Source: Eledone cirrhosa
Lineage: Eukaryota > Mollusca > Cephalopoda > Octopoda > Eledonidae
Direction of reading: 5' to 3'
DNA: 64,000 nt
NCBI GenBank assembly: GCA_964016885.1
Contig: OZ024742.1
Coordinates: 3,861,275 to 3,925,274 of the forward strand
The position numbers and the translations under genes are program-made. Of this stretch, positions 44,031 to 57,900 are shown piece by piece (position 1 is the first letter of the stretch; every line of letters begins with the position of its first letter). The notes beneath the pieces were generated by a model. That model had not been told where the DNA came from and ran no database searches. It saw only the letters and a program-made list of their open reading frames with translations.

Positions 44031-47000
44031 GTCAGACTCCATCAACTGTCAGACACCATCAACCGTCAAGCACCATCAATTGTCGGACACCATCAACCGT
44101 CAGACACCATCAACTGTCAGACACCATCAACTGTCGGACACCATCAACCGTCAAACACCATCAACTGTCAGACACCATCAACTGTCAGACACCATCAACC
44201 GTCAGCACCATCAACTGTCAGACACCATCAACCGTCAGACACCATCAACTGTCAGACACCATCAACTGTCGGACACCATCAACCGTCAGACACCATCAAC
44301 TGTCAGACACCAACAACTGTCAGACACCATCAACCGTCAGACACCATCAACCGACAGACACCATCAACTGTCAGACCGCATCAACTGTCAGACACCATCA
44401 ACCGTCAGATACCATCAACCGTCAGACACCATCAACCGTCAGACACCATCAACTGTCAGACACCATCAACTGTCAGACACCATCAACCGTCAGACACCAT
44501 CAACTGTCAGCCACGATCAACCGTCAGACACCATCAACTGTCAGACACCATCAACCGTCAGACACCATCAACTGTCAGACACCATAAACTGTCAGACACC
44601 ATCAACTGTCAGACACCATCAACCGTCAAGCACCATCAACTGTCAGACACCATCAACTGTCAGACACCATCAACTGTCAGACACCATCAACCATCAGACA
44701 CCATCAACTGTCGGACACCATCAACCGTCTAAGCACCATCAACTGTCGGACACCATCAACTGTTAGACACCATCAACTGTCGGACACCCTCAACCGTCAG
44801 ATACCATCAACTGTCAGACACCATCAACAGTCAGATACCATCAACTGTCAGACACCATCAACCGTCAGACGCCATCAACCGTCAGATACCATCAACTGTC
44901 AGACACCATCAACAGTCAGACACCATCAACTATCAGACACCGTCAATTGTCAGACACCATCAACCGTCAGACACCATCAACCGTCAGATACCATCAACTG
45001 TCAGACACTATCAACAGTCAGACACCATCAACTGTCAGACACCATCAATTGTCAGACACCATCAACCGTCAGACACCATCAACTGTCAGACACCATCAAC
45101 TGTCGGACACCATCAACCGTCAGACACCATCAACTGTCAGACACCATCAACTGTCAGACACCATCAACAGTCAGACACCATCAACCGACAGACACCATCA
45201 ACTGTCAGACACCATCAACTGTCAGACACCATCAACTGTCAGACACCATCAACCGTCAGACACCATCAACTGTCAGACACCATCAACCGTCAGACACCAT
45301 CAAACGTCAAACACCATCAACCGTCAGACACCATCAACCGTCAGACACTCTCAACTGTCAGACACCATCAACCGTCAGACACACTCAACTGTCAGACACC
45401 ATCAACCGTCAGACACCATCAACTGTCAGACACCATCAACTGTCAGACACCATCAACGGTCAGACACCATCAACCGACAGACACCATCAACTGTCAGACA
45501 CCATCAACCGTCAGACACACTCAACTGTCAGACACCATCAACCGTCAGACACCATCAACCGTCAGACACCATCAAACGTCAGACACCATCAACCGTCAGA
45601 CACCATCAACTGTCAGACACCATCAACCGTCAGACACTCTCAACTGTCAGACACCATCAACTGTCAGACACCATCAACTGTCAGACACCATCAACCGTCA
45701 GACACCATCAACTGTCAGACACCATCAACCGTCAGACACCATCAACCGTCAGACACCATCAACCGTCAGACACCATCAACCGTCAGACACCATCAACTGC
45801 CAGACACCATCAACCGTCAGACACCATCAACTGTCAGACACCATCAACTGTCGAACACCATCAACTGTCAGACACCATCAACTGTCAGACACCATCAACT
45901 GTCAGACACCATCAACCGTCAGACACCATCAACCGACAGACACCATCAACTGTCAGACCGCATCAACTGTCAGACACCATCAACCGTCAGACACCATCAA
46001 CCGTCAGACACCATCAACCGTCAGACACCATCAACTGTCAGACACCATCAACTGTCAGACACCATCAACTGTCAGACACCATCAACCGTCAGACACCATC
46101 AACTGTGAGACACCATCAACCGTCAGACACCATCAACTGTCAGACACCATCAACCGTCAGACACCATCAACCGTCAGACACCATCAACCGTCAGACACCA
46201 TCAACCGTCAGACACCATCAACTGTCAGACTCCATCAACTGTCAGACACCATCAATCGTCAGACACCATCAACTGTCAGACACCATCAACCGTCAAGCAC
46301 CATCACCTGTCAGACACCATCAACCGTCAGACACCATCAACTGTCAGACACCATCAACTGTCGGACACCATCAACCGTCATACACCATCAACTGTCAGAC
46401 ACCAACAACTGTCAGACACCATCAACCGTCAGACACCATCAACCGTCAGACACCATCAACTGTCAGACACCATCAACTGTCAGACTACATCAACTGTCAG
46501 ACACAATCAACTGTCAGACACCATCAACTGCCAGACACCATCAACCGTCAGAAACCATCAACTGTCAGACACCATCAACCGTCAGACACCATCAAATGTC
46601 AGACACCATAAACTGTCAGACACCAGCAACTGTCAGACACCATCAAACGTCAGACATCATCAACCGTCAGACACGATCAACCGTCAGACGCCATCAACTG
46701 TCAGACACCATCAACTGTCAGACACCATCAACCGTCAAGCACCATCAACTGTCAGACACCATCAACTGTCAGACACCATCAACTGTCAGACACCATCAAC
46801 CATCAGACACCATCAACTGGCGGACACCATCAACCGTCTAAGCACCATCAACTGTCGGACACCATCAACTGTCAGCCACCATCAACTGTCGGACACCATC
46901 AACCGTCAGATACCATCAACTGTCAGACACCATCAACCGTCAAGCACCATCAACTGTCAGACACCATCAACTGTCAGACACCATCAACTGTCAGACACCA

Positions 47001-48401
47001 TCAACCATCAGACATCATCAACTGTCGGACACCATCAACCGTCTAAGCACCATCAACTGTCGGACACCATCAACTGTCAGACACCATCAACTGTCGGACA
47101 CCATCAGCCGTCAGATACCATCAACTGTCATACACCATCAACAGTCAGATACCATCAACTGTCAGACACCATCAACAGTCAGACACCATTAACTGTCAGA
47201 CACCATCAATTGTCAGACACCATCAACCGTCAGACACCATCAACCGTCAGATACCATCAACTGTCAGACACTATCAACAGTCAGACACCATCAACTGTCA
47301 GACACCATCAATTGTCAGACACCATCAACCGTCAGACACCATCAACCGTCAGATACCATCAACTGTCAGACACCATCAACAGTCAGACACCATCAACTGT
47401 CAGACACCATCACTTGTCAGACACCATCAACCGTCAGACACCATCAACTGTCAGACACCATCAACTGTCAGACACCATCAACAGTCAGACACCATCAACT
47501 GTCAGACACCATCAACTGTCAGACACCATCAACCGTCAGACATCATCAACCGTCAGACACCATCAACTGTCAGACACCATCAACTGTCAGACACCATCAA
47601 CCGTCAGATACCATCAACTGTCAGACACCATCAACAGTCAGACACCATCAACTGTCAGACACCATCAATTGTCAGACACCATCAACCGTCAGACACCATC
47701 AACCGTCAGATACCATCAACTGTCAGACACTATCAACAGTCAGACACCATCAACTGTCAGACACCATCAATTGTCAGACACCATCAACCGTCAGACACCA
47801 TCAACCGTCAGATACCATCAACTGTCAGACACCATCAACAGTCAGACACCATCAACTGTCAGACACCATCAATTGTCAGACACCATCAACCGTCAGACAC
47901 CATCAACTGTCAGACACCATCAACTGTCAGACACCATCAACAGTCAGACATCATCAACTGTCAGACACCATCAACTGTCAGACACCATCAACCGTCAGAC
48001 ATCATCAACCGTCAGACACCATCAACTGTCAGACACCTTCAACCGTCAGACACCATCAACTGTCAGACACCATCAACTATCAGACACCATCAACCGTCAG
48101 ACACCATCAACTGTCAGACACCATCAACCGTCAAGCACCATCAACTGTCAGACACCATCAACTGTCAGACACCATCAACTGTCAGACACCATCAACTGTC
48201 GGACACCATCAACCGTCAGACACCATCAACTGTCAGACACCATCAACTGTCAGACACCATCAACCGTCGGACACCATCAACCGACAGACACCATCAACTG
48301 TCAGACCGCATCAACTATCAGACACCATCAACCGTCAGACACCATCAACCGTCAGACACCATCAACCGTCAGACACCATCAACCGTCAGACACCATCAAC
48401 T
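44031..48401 (+). repeat. Higher-order repeat d, copy 2 (4,371 bp)
   Basis: This is the second tandem copy of the preceding unit, with landmarks displaced by 4,371 bp: GTCAGCACC near 44,203, CACTCTCAAC near 45,346, CAGACTACATC near 46,481, GTCTAAGCACC near 46,837 and 47,042. Only a handful of single-base differences from copy 1 were noticed, so it is well above 99% identical by eye. Confidence 0.9.
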
Positions 48402-48799
48402 GTCAGACTCCATCAACTGTCAGACACCATCAACCGTCAAGCACCATCAATTGTCAGACACCATCAAACGTCAGACACCATCAACTGTCAGACACCATCA
48501 ACTGTCGGACACCATCAACCGTCAGACACCATCAACTGTCAGACACCATCAACCGTCAGACACCATCAACCGTCAGACACCATCAACTGTCGGACACCAT
48601 CAACCGTCAGACACCATCAACTGTCAGACACCAACAACTGTCAGACACCATCAACCGTCAGACACCATCAACCGACAGACACCATCAACTGTCAGACCGC
48701 ATCAACTGTCAGACACCATCAGCCGTCAGATACCATCAACCGTCAGACACCATCAACCGTCAGACACCATCAACCGTCAGACAACATCAACTGTCAGAT
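48402..48799 (+). repeat. Start of a third copy of d, broken after about 50 bp
   Basis: GTCAGACTCC at 48,402 and the following CCGTCAAGCACC and CAATTGTC repeat the opening of the 4,371-bp unit. At about 48,455 the sequence changes to CAGACACCATCAAACG and no longer follows it. The rest contains CAACCGACAG, CAGACCGCATC, CAGCCGTCAG near 48,720 and CAGACAACATC near 48,778, resembling pieces of block B. Confidence 0.8.
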
Positions 48800-51700
48800 A
48801 CCATCAACTGTCAGACACCATCAACTGTCAGACAACATCAACCGTCAGACACCATCAACTGTCAGACACCATCAACCGTCAGACACCATCAACTGTCAGA
48901 GACCATCAACCGTGAAACACCATCAACTGTCAGACACCATAAACTGTCAGACACCATCAACTGTCAGACACCATCAACCGTCAAGCACCATCAACTGTCA
49001 GACACCATCAACTGTCAGACACCATCAACTGTCAGACACCATCAACCATCAGACACCATCAACTGTCGGACACCATCAACCGTCTAAGCACCATCATCTG
49101 TCGGACACCATCAACTTTTAGACACCATCAACTGTCGGACACCATCAACCGTCAGATACCATCAACTGTCAGACACCATCAACAGTCAGACACCATCAAC
49201 TGTCAGACACCATCAACCGTCAGACGCCATCAACCGTCAGACACCATCAACCGTCAGATACCATCAACTATCAGACACCATCAACAGTCAGACACCATCA
49301 ACTATCAGACACCATCAATTGTCAGACACCATCAACCGTCAGACACCATCAACCGTCAGATACCATCAACTGTCAGACACTATCAACAGTCAGACACCAT
49401 CAACTGTCAGACACCATCAATTGTCAGACACCATCAACCGTCAGACACCATCAACTGTCAGACACCATCAACTGTCGGACACCATCAACCGTCAGACACC
49501 ATCAACTGTCAGACACCATCAACTGTCAGACACCATCAACAGTCAGACACCATCAACCGACAGACACCATCAACTGTCAGACACCATCAACTGTCAGACA
49601 CCATCAACTGTCAGACACCATCAACCGTCAGACACCATCAACTGTCAGACACCATCAACCGTCAGACACCATCAACCGTCAGACACCATCAACCGTCAGA
49701 CACCATCAACCGTCAGACACTCTCAACTGTCAGACACCATCAACCGTCAGACACACTCAACTGTCAGACACCATCAACCGTCAAGACCAATCAACTGCCA
49801 GACACCATCAACCGTCAGACACCATCAACTGTCAGACACCATCAACTGTCGGACGCCATCAACTGTCTGACACCATCAACTGTCAGACACCATCAACTGT
49901 CAGACACCATCAACCGTCAGACACCATCAACCGACAGACACCATCAACTGTCAGACCGCATCAACTGTCAGACACCATCAACCGTCAGACACCATCAACC
50001 GTCAGACACCATCAACCGTCAGACACCATCAACTGTCAGACACCATCAACTGTCAGACACCATCAACTGTCAGACACCATCAACCGTCAGACACCATCAA
50101 CTGTGAGACACCATCAACCGTCAGACACCCTCAACTGTCAGACACCATCAACCGTCAGACACCATCAACCGTTCAGACACCATCAACCGTCAGACACCAT
50201 CAACCGTCAGACACCATCAACTTTCAGACTCCATCAACTGTCAGACACCATCAATCGTCAGACACCATCAACTGTCAGACACCATCAACCGTCAAGCACC
50301 ATCAACTGTCAGACACCATCAACCGTCAGACACCATCAACTGTCAGGCACCATCAACTGTCGGACACCATCAACCGTCAGACACCATCAACTGTCAGACA
50401 CCAACAACTGTCAGACACCATCAACCGTCAGACACCATCAACCGACAGACACCATCAACTGTCAGACCGCATCAACTGTCAGACACCATCAACCGTCAGA
50501 TACCATCAACCGTCAGACACCATCAACCGTCAGACACCATCAACTGTCAGACACCATCAACTGTCAGACACCATCAGCTGTCAGACTACATCAACTGTCA
50601 GACACCATCAGCCGTCAGACACCATCAACTGCCAGACACCATCAACCGTCAGAAACCATCAACTGTCAGACACCATCAACCGTCAGACACCATCAACTGT
50701 CAGACACCATAAACTGTCAGACACCATCAACTGTCAGACACCATCAAACGTCAGACATCATCAACCGTCAGACCTGATCAACCGTCAGACACCATCAACT
50801 GTCAGACACCATCAACTGTCAGACACCATCAACCGTCAAGCACCATCAACTGTCAGACACCATCAACTGTCAGACACCATCAACTGTCAGACACCATCAA
50901 CAATCAGATACCATCAACTGTCGGACACCATCAACCGTCTAAGGACCATCAACTGTCGGACACCATCAACTGTCAGACACCATCAACTGTCAGACATCAT
51001 CAACCGTCAGACACGATCAACCGTCAGACACCATCAACCGTCAGATACCATCAACTGTCATACACCATCAACAGTCAGACACCATCAACTGTCAGACACC
51101 ATCAACCGTCCGACGCCATCAACCGTCAGACATCATCAACCGTCAGATACCATCAACTGTCAGACACCATCAACAGTCAGACACCATCAACTGTCAGACA
51201 CCATCACTTGTCAGATACCATCAACCGTCAGACACCATCAACTGTCAGACACCATCAACTGTCAGACACCATCAACAGTCAGACACCATCAACTGTCGGA
51301 CACCATCAACTGTTAGACACCATCAACCGTCAGACATCATCAACCGTCAGACACCATCAACTGTCAGACACCTTAAACCGTCAGACACCATCAACTGTCA
51401 GACACCATCAACTGTCAGACACCATCAACCGTCAGATACCATCAACTGTCAGACACCATCAACAGTCAGACACCATCATCTGTCAGACACCATCAATTGT
51501 CAGACACCATCAACCGTCAGACACCATCAACCGTCAGATACCATCAACTGTCAGACACTATCAACAGTCAGACACCATCAACTGTCAGACCTCATCACTT
51601 GTCAGACACCATCAACCGTCAGACACCATCAACCGTCAGATACCATCAACTGTCAGACACCATCAACAGTCAGACACCATCAACTGTCAGACACCATCAA

Positions 51701-54700
51701 TCGTCAGACACCATCAACCGTCAGACACCATCAACTGTCAGACACCATCAACTGTCAGACACCATCAACAGTCAGACATCATCAACTGTTAGACACCATC
51801 AACTGTCAGACACCATCAACCGTCAGACATCATCAAACGTCAGACACCATCAACTGTCAGACACCTTCAACCGTCAGACACCATCAACTGTCAGACACCA
51901 TCAAATATCAGACACCATCAACCGTCAGACACCATCAACTGTCAGACACCATCAACCGTCAAGCACCATCAACTGTCAGACACCATCAACTGTCAGACAC
52001 CATCAACTGTCAGACACCATCAACTGTCGGACACCATCAACCGTCAGACACCATCAACTGTCAGACACCATCAACTGTCAGACACCATCAACTGTCGGAC
52101 ACCATCAACCGTCTAAGCACCATCAACTGTCGGACACCATCAACTGTCAGACACCATCAACTGTCGGACACCATCAACCGTCAGATACCATCAACTGTCA
52201 TACACCATCAACAGTCAGACACCATCAACTGTCAGACACCATCAACCGTCAGACGCCATCAACCGTCAGACACCATCAACCGTCAGATACCTTCAACTGT
52301 CAGACACCATCAACAGTCAGACACCATCAACTGTCAGACACCATCAATTGTCAGACACCATCAACCGTCAGACACCATCAACCGTCAGATACCATCAACT
52401 GTCAGACACTATCAACAGTCAGACACCATCAACTGTCAGACACCATCAATTGTCAGACACCATCAACCGTCAGACACCATCAACCGTCAGATACCATCAA
52501 CTGTCAGACACCATCAACAGTCAGACACCATCAACTGTCAGACACCATCACTTGTCAGACACCATCAACCGTCAGACACCATCAACTGTCAGACACCATC
52601 AACTGTCAGACACCATCAACAGTCAGACACCATCAACTGTCAGACACCATCAACTGTCAGACACCATCAACCGTCAGACATCATCAACCGTCAGACACCA
52701 TCAACTGTCAGACACCTTAAACCGTCAGACACCATCAACTGTCAGACACCATCAACTGTCAGACACGACCAACCGTCAGATACCATCAACTGTCAGACAC
52801 CATCAACAGTCAGACACCATCAACTTTCAGACACCATCATTTGTCAGACACCATCAACCGTCAGACACCATCAACCGTCAGATACCATCAACTGTCAGAC
52901 ACTATCAACAGTCAGACACCATCAACTGTCAGACACCATCAATTGTCAGACACCATCAACCGTCAGACACCATCAACCGTCAGATAACATCAACTGTCAG
53001 ACACCATCAACAGTCAGACACCATCAACTGTCAGACACCATCAATTGTCAGACACCATCAACCGTCAGACACCATCAACTGTCAGACACCATCAACTGTC
53101 AGACACCATCAACAGTCAGACATCATCAACTGTCAGACACCATCAACTGTCAGACACCATCAACCGTCAGACATCATCAACCGTCAGACACCATCAACTG
53201 TCAGACACCTTCAACCGTCAGACACCATCAACTGTCAGACACCATCAACTATCAGACACCATCAACCGTCAGACACCATCAACTGTCAGACACCATCAAC
53301 CGTCAAGCACCATCAACTGTCAGACACCATCAACTGTCAGACACCATCAACTGTCAGACACCATCAACTGTCGGACACCATCAACCGTCAGACACCATCA
53401 ACTGTCAGACACCATCAACTGTCAGACACCATCAACCGTCGGACACCATCAACCGACAGACACCATCAACTGTCAGACCGCATCAACTATCAGACGCCAT
53501 CAACCGTCAGACACCATCAACCGTCAGACACCATCAACTGTCAGACTACATCAACTGTCAGACACCATCAACCGTCAAGCACCATCAACTGTCGGACACC
53601 ATCAACCGTCAGACACAATCAACTGTCAGACACCAACAACTGTCAGACACCATCAACCGTCAGACACCATCAACCGACAGACACCATCAACTGTCAGACT
53701 GCATCAACTGTCAGACACCATCAACCGTCAGATACCATCAACCGTCAGACACCATCAACCGTCAGACACCATCAACCGTCAGACAACATCAACTGTCACA
53801 TACCATCAACTGTCAGACACCATCAACTCTCAGACACCATCAACCGTCAGACACCATCAACTGTCAGACACCATCAACCGTCAGACACCATCAACTGTCA
53901 GACACCATCAACCGTCAGACACCATCAACTGTCAGACACCATAAACTGTCAGACACCATCAACTGTCAGACACCATCAACCGTCAAGCACCATCAACTGT
54001 CAGACACCATCAACTGTCAGACACCATCAACTGTCAGACACCATCAACCATCAGACACCATCAACTGTCGGACACCATCAACCGTCTAAGCACCATCATC
54101 TGTCGGACACCATCAACTGTTAGACACCATCAACTGTCGGACACCATCAACCGTCAGATACCATCAACTGTCAGACACCATCAACTGTCAGACACCATCA
54201 ACTGTCAGACACCATCAACCGTCAGACACCATCAACCGACAGACACCATCAACTGTCAGACCGCATCAACTGTCAGACACCATCAACCGTCAGACACCAT
54301 CAACCGTCAGACACCATCAACCGTCAGACACCATCAACTGCCAGACACCATCAACCGTCAGACGCCATCAACCGTCAGACACCATAAACCGTCAGATACC
54401 ATCAACTGTCAGACACCATCAACAGTCAGACACCATCAACTATCAGACACCATCAATTGTCAGACACCATCAACCGTCAGACACCATCAACCGTCAGATA
54501 CCATCAACTGTCAGACACTATCAACAGTCAGACACCATCAACTGTCAGACACCATCAATTGTCAGACACCATCAACCGTCAGACACCATCAACTGTCAGA
54601 CACCATCAACTGTCGGACACCATCAACCGTCAGACACCATCAACTGTCAGACACCATCAACTGTCAGACACCATCAACAGTCAGACACCATCAACCGACA

Positions 54701-54992
54701 GACACCATCAACTGTCAGACACCATCAACTGTCAGACACCATCAACTGTCAGACACCATCAACCGTCAGACACCATCAACTGTCAGACACCATCAACCGT
54801 CAGACACCATCAACCGTCAGACACCATCAACCGTCAGACACCATCAACCGTCAGACACTCTCAACTGTCAGACACCATCAACCGTCAGACACACTCAACT
54901 GTCAGACACCATCAACCCTCAAGCACCATGAACTGCCAGACACCATCAACCGTCAGACACCATCAACTGTCAGACACCATCAACTGTCGGAC
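48800..54992 (+). repeat. Higher-order repeat e, copy 1 (6,193 bp)
   Basis: This is the largest tandem unit in the window. Marks are GACAACATC at 48,831, CAGAGACC plus CCGTGAAACACC near 48,898, CAACTTTTAGAC near 49,112, GTCAAGACCAATC near 49,782, CCGTTCAGACACC near 50,170, CAGACCTGATC near 50,770, GTCTAAGGACC near 50,938, CACGACCAACCG near 52,766 and CAACTGTCACATACC near 53,792. 6,193 is 364 x 17 plus 5, and five 18-bp monomers (near 49,083, 50,171, 50,939, 52,112 and 54,085) account for the 5. CTGTTAGAC at 51,790 is the one base I saw differing from copy 2. Confidence 0.92.
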
Positions 54993-57900
54993 GCCATCAA
55001 CTGTCAGACACCATCAACTGTCAGACAACATCAACCGTCAGACACCATCAACTGTCAGACACCATCAACCGTCAGACACCATCAACTGTCAGAGACCATC
55101 AACCGTGAAACACCATCAACTGTCAGACACCATAAACTGTCAGACACCATCAACTGTCAGACACCATCAACCGTCAAGCACCATCAACTGTCAGACACCA
55201 TCAACTGTCAGACACCATCAACTGTCAGACACCATCAACCATCAGACACCATCAACTGTCGGACACCATCAACCGTCTAAGCACCATCATCTGTCGGACA
55301 CCATCAACTTTTAGACACCATCAACTGTCGGACACCATCAACCGTCAGATACCATCAACTGTCAGACACCATCAACAGTCAGACACCATCAACTGTCAGA
55401 CACCATCAACCGTCAGACGCCATCAACCGTCAGACACCATCAACCGTCAGATACCATCAACTATCAGACACCATCAACAGTCAGACACCATCAACTATCA
55501 GACACCATCAATTGTCAGACACCATCAACCGTCAGACACCATCAACCGTCAGATACCATCAACTGTCAGACACTATCAACAGTCAGACACCATCAACTGT
55601 CAGACACCATCAATTGTCAGACACCATCAACCGTCAGACACCATCAACTGTCAGACACCATCAACTGTCGGACACCATCAACCGTCAGACACCATCAACT
55701 GTCAGACACCATCAACTGTCAGACACCATCAACAGTCAGACACCATCAACCGACAGACACCATCAACTGTCAGACACCATCAACTGTCAGACACCATCAA
55801 CTGTCAGACACCATCAACCGTCAGACACCATCAACTGTCAGACACCATCAACCGTCAGACACCATCAACCGTCAGACACCATCAACCGTCAGACACCATC
55901 AACCGTCAGACACTCTCAACTGTCAGACACCATCAACCGTCAGACACACTCAACTGTCAGACACCATCAACCGTCAAGACCAATCAACTGCCAGACACCA
56001 TCAACCGTCAGACACCATCAACTGTCAGACACCATCAACTGTCGGACGCCATCAACTGTCTGACACCATCAACTGTCAGACACCATCAACTGTCAGACAC
56101 CATCAACCGTCAGACACCATCAACCGACAGACACCATCAACTGTCAGACCGCATCAACTGTCAGACACCATCAACCGTCAGACACCATCAACCGTCAGAC
56201 ACCATCAACCGTCAGACACCATCAACTGTCAGACACCATCAACTGTCAGACACCATCAACTGTCAGACACCATCAACCGTCAGACACCATCAACTGTGAG
56301 ACACCATCAACCGTCAGACACCCTCAACTGTCAGACACCATCAACCGTCAGACACCATCAACCGTTCAGACACCATCAACCGTCAGACACCATCAACCGT
56401 CAGACACCATCAACTTTCAGACTCCATCAACTGTCAGACACCATCAATCGTCAGACACCATCAACTGTCAGACACCATCAACCGTCAAGCACCATCAACT
56501 GTCAGACACCATCAACCGTCAGACACCATCAACTGTCAGGCACCATCAACTGTCGGACACCATCAACCGTCAGACACCATCAACTGTCAGACACCAACAA
56601 CTGTCAGACACCATCAACCGTCAGACACCATCAACCGACAGACACCATCAACTGTCAGACCGCATCAACTGTCAGACACCATCAACCGTCAGATACCATC
56701 AACCGTCAGACACCATCAACCGTCAGACACCATCAACTGTCAGACACCATCAACTGTCAGACACCATCAGCTGTCAGACTACATCAACTGTCAGACACCA
56801 TCAGCCGTCAGACACCATCAACTGCCAGACACCATCAACCGTCAGAAACCATCAACTGTCAGACACCATCAACCGTCAGACACCATCAACTGTCAGACAC
56901 CATAAACTGTCAGACACCATCAACTGTCAGACACCATCAAACGTCAGACATCATCAACCGTCAGACCTGATCAACCGTCAGACACCATCAACTGTCAGAC
57001 ACCATCAACTGTCAGACACCATCAACCGTCAAGCACCATCAACTGTCAGACACCATCAACTGTCAGACACCATCAACTGTCAGACACCATCAACAATCAG
57101 ATACCATCAACTGTCGGACACCATCAACCGTCTAAGGACCATCAACTGTCGGACACCATCAACTGTCAGACACCATCAACTGTCAGACATCATCAACCGT
57201 CAGACACGATCAACCGTCAGACACCATCAACCGTCAGATACCATCAACTGTCATACACCATCAACAGTCAGACACCATCAACTGTCAGACACCATCAACC
57301 GTCCGACGCCATCAACCGTCAGACATCATCAACCGTCAGATACCATCAACTGTCAGACACCATCAACAGTCAGACACCATCAACTGTCAGACACCATCAC
57401 TTGTCAGATACCATCAACCGTCAGACACCATCAACTGTCAGACACCATCAACTGTCAGACACCATCAACAGTCAGACACCATCAACTGTCGGACACCATC
57501 AACTGTTAGACACCATCAACCGTCAGACATCATCAACCGTCAGACACCATCAACTGTCAGACACCTTAAACCGTCAGACACCATCAACTGTCAGACACCA
57601 TCAACTGTCAGACACCATCAACCGTCAGATACCATCAACTGTCAGACACCATCAACAGTCAGACACCATCATCTGTCAGACACCATCAATTGTCAGACAC
57701 CATCAACCGTCAGACACCATCAACCGTCAGATACCATCAACTGTCAGACACTATCAACAGTCAGACACCATCAACTGTCAGACCTCATCACTTGTCAGAC
57801 ACCATCAACCGTCAGACACCATCAACCGTCAGATACCATCAACTGTCAGACACCATCAACAGTCAGACACCATCAACTGTCAGACACCATCAATCGTCAG

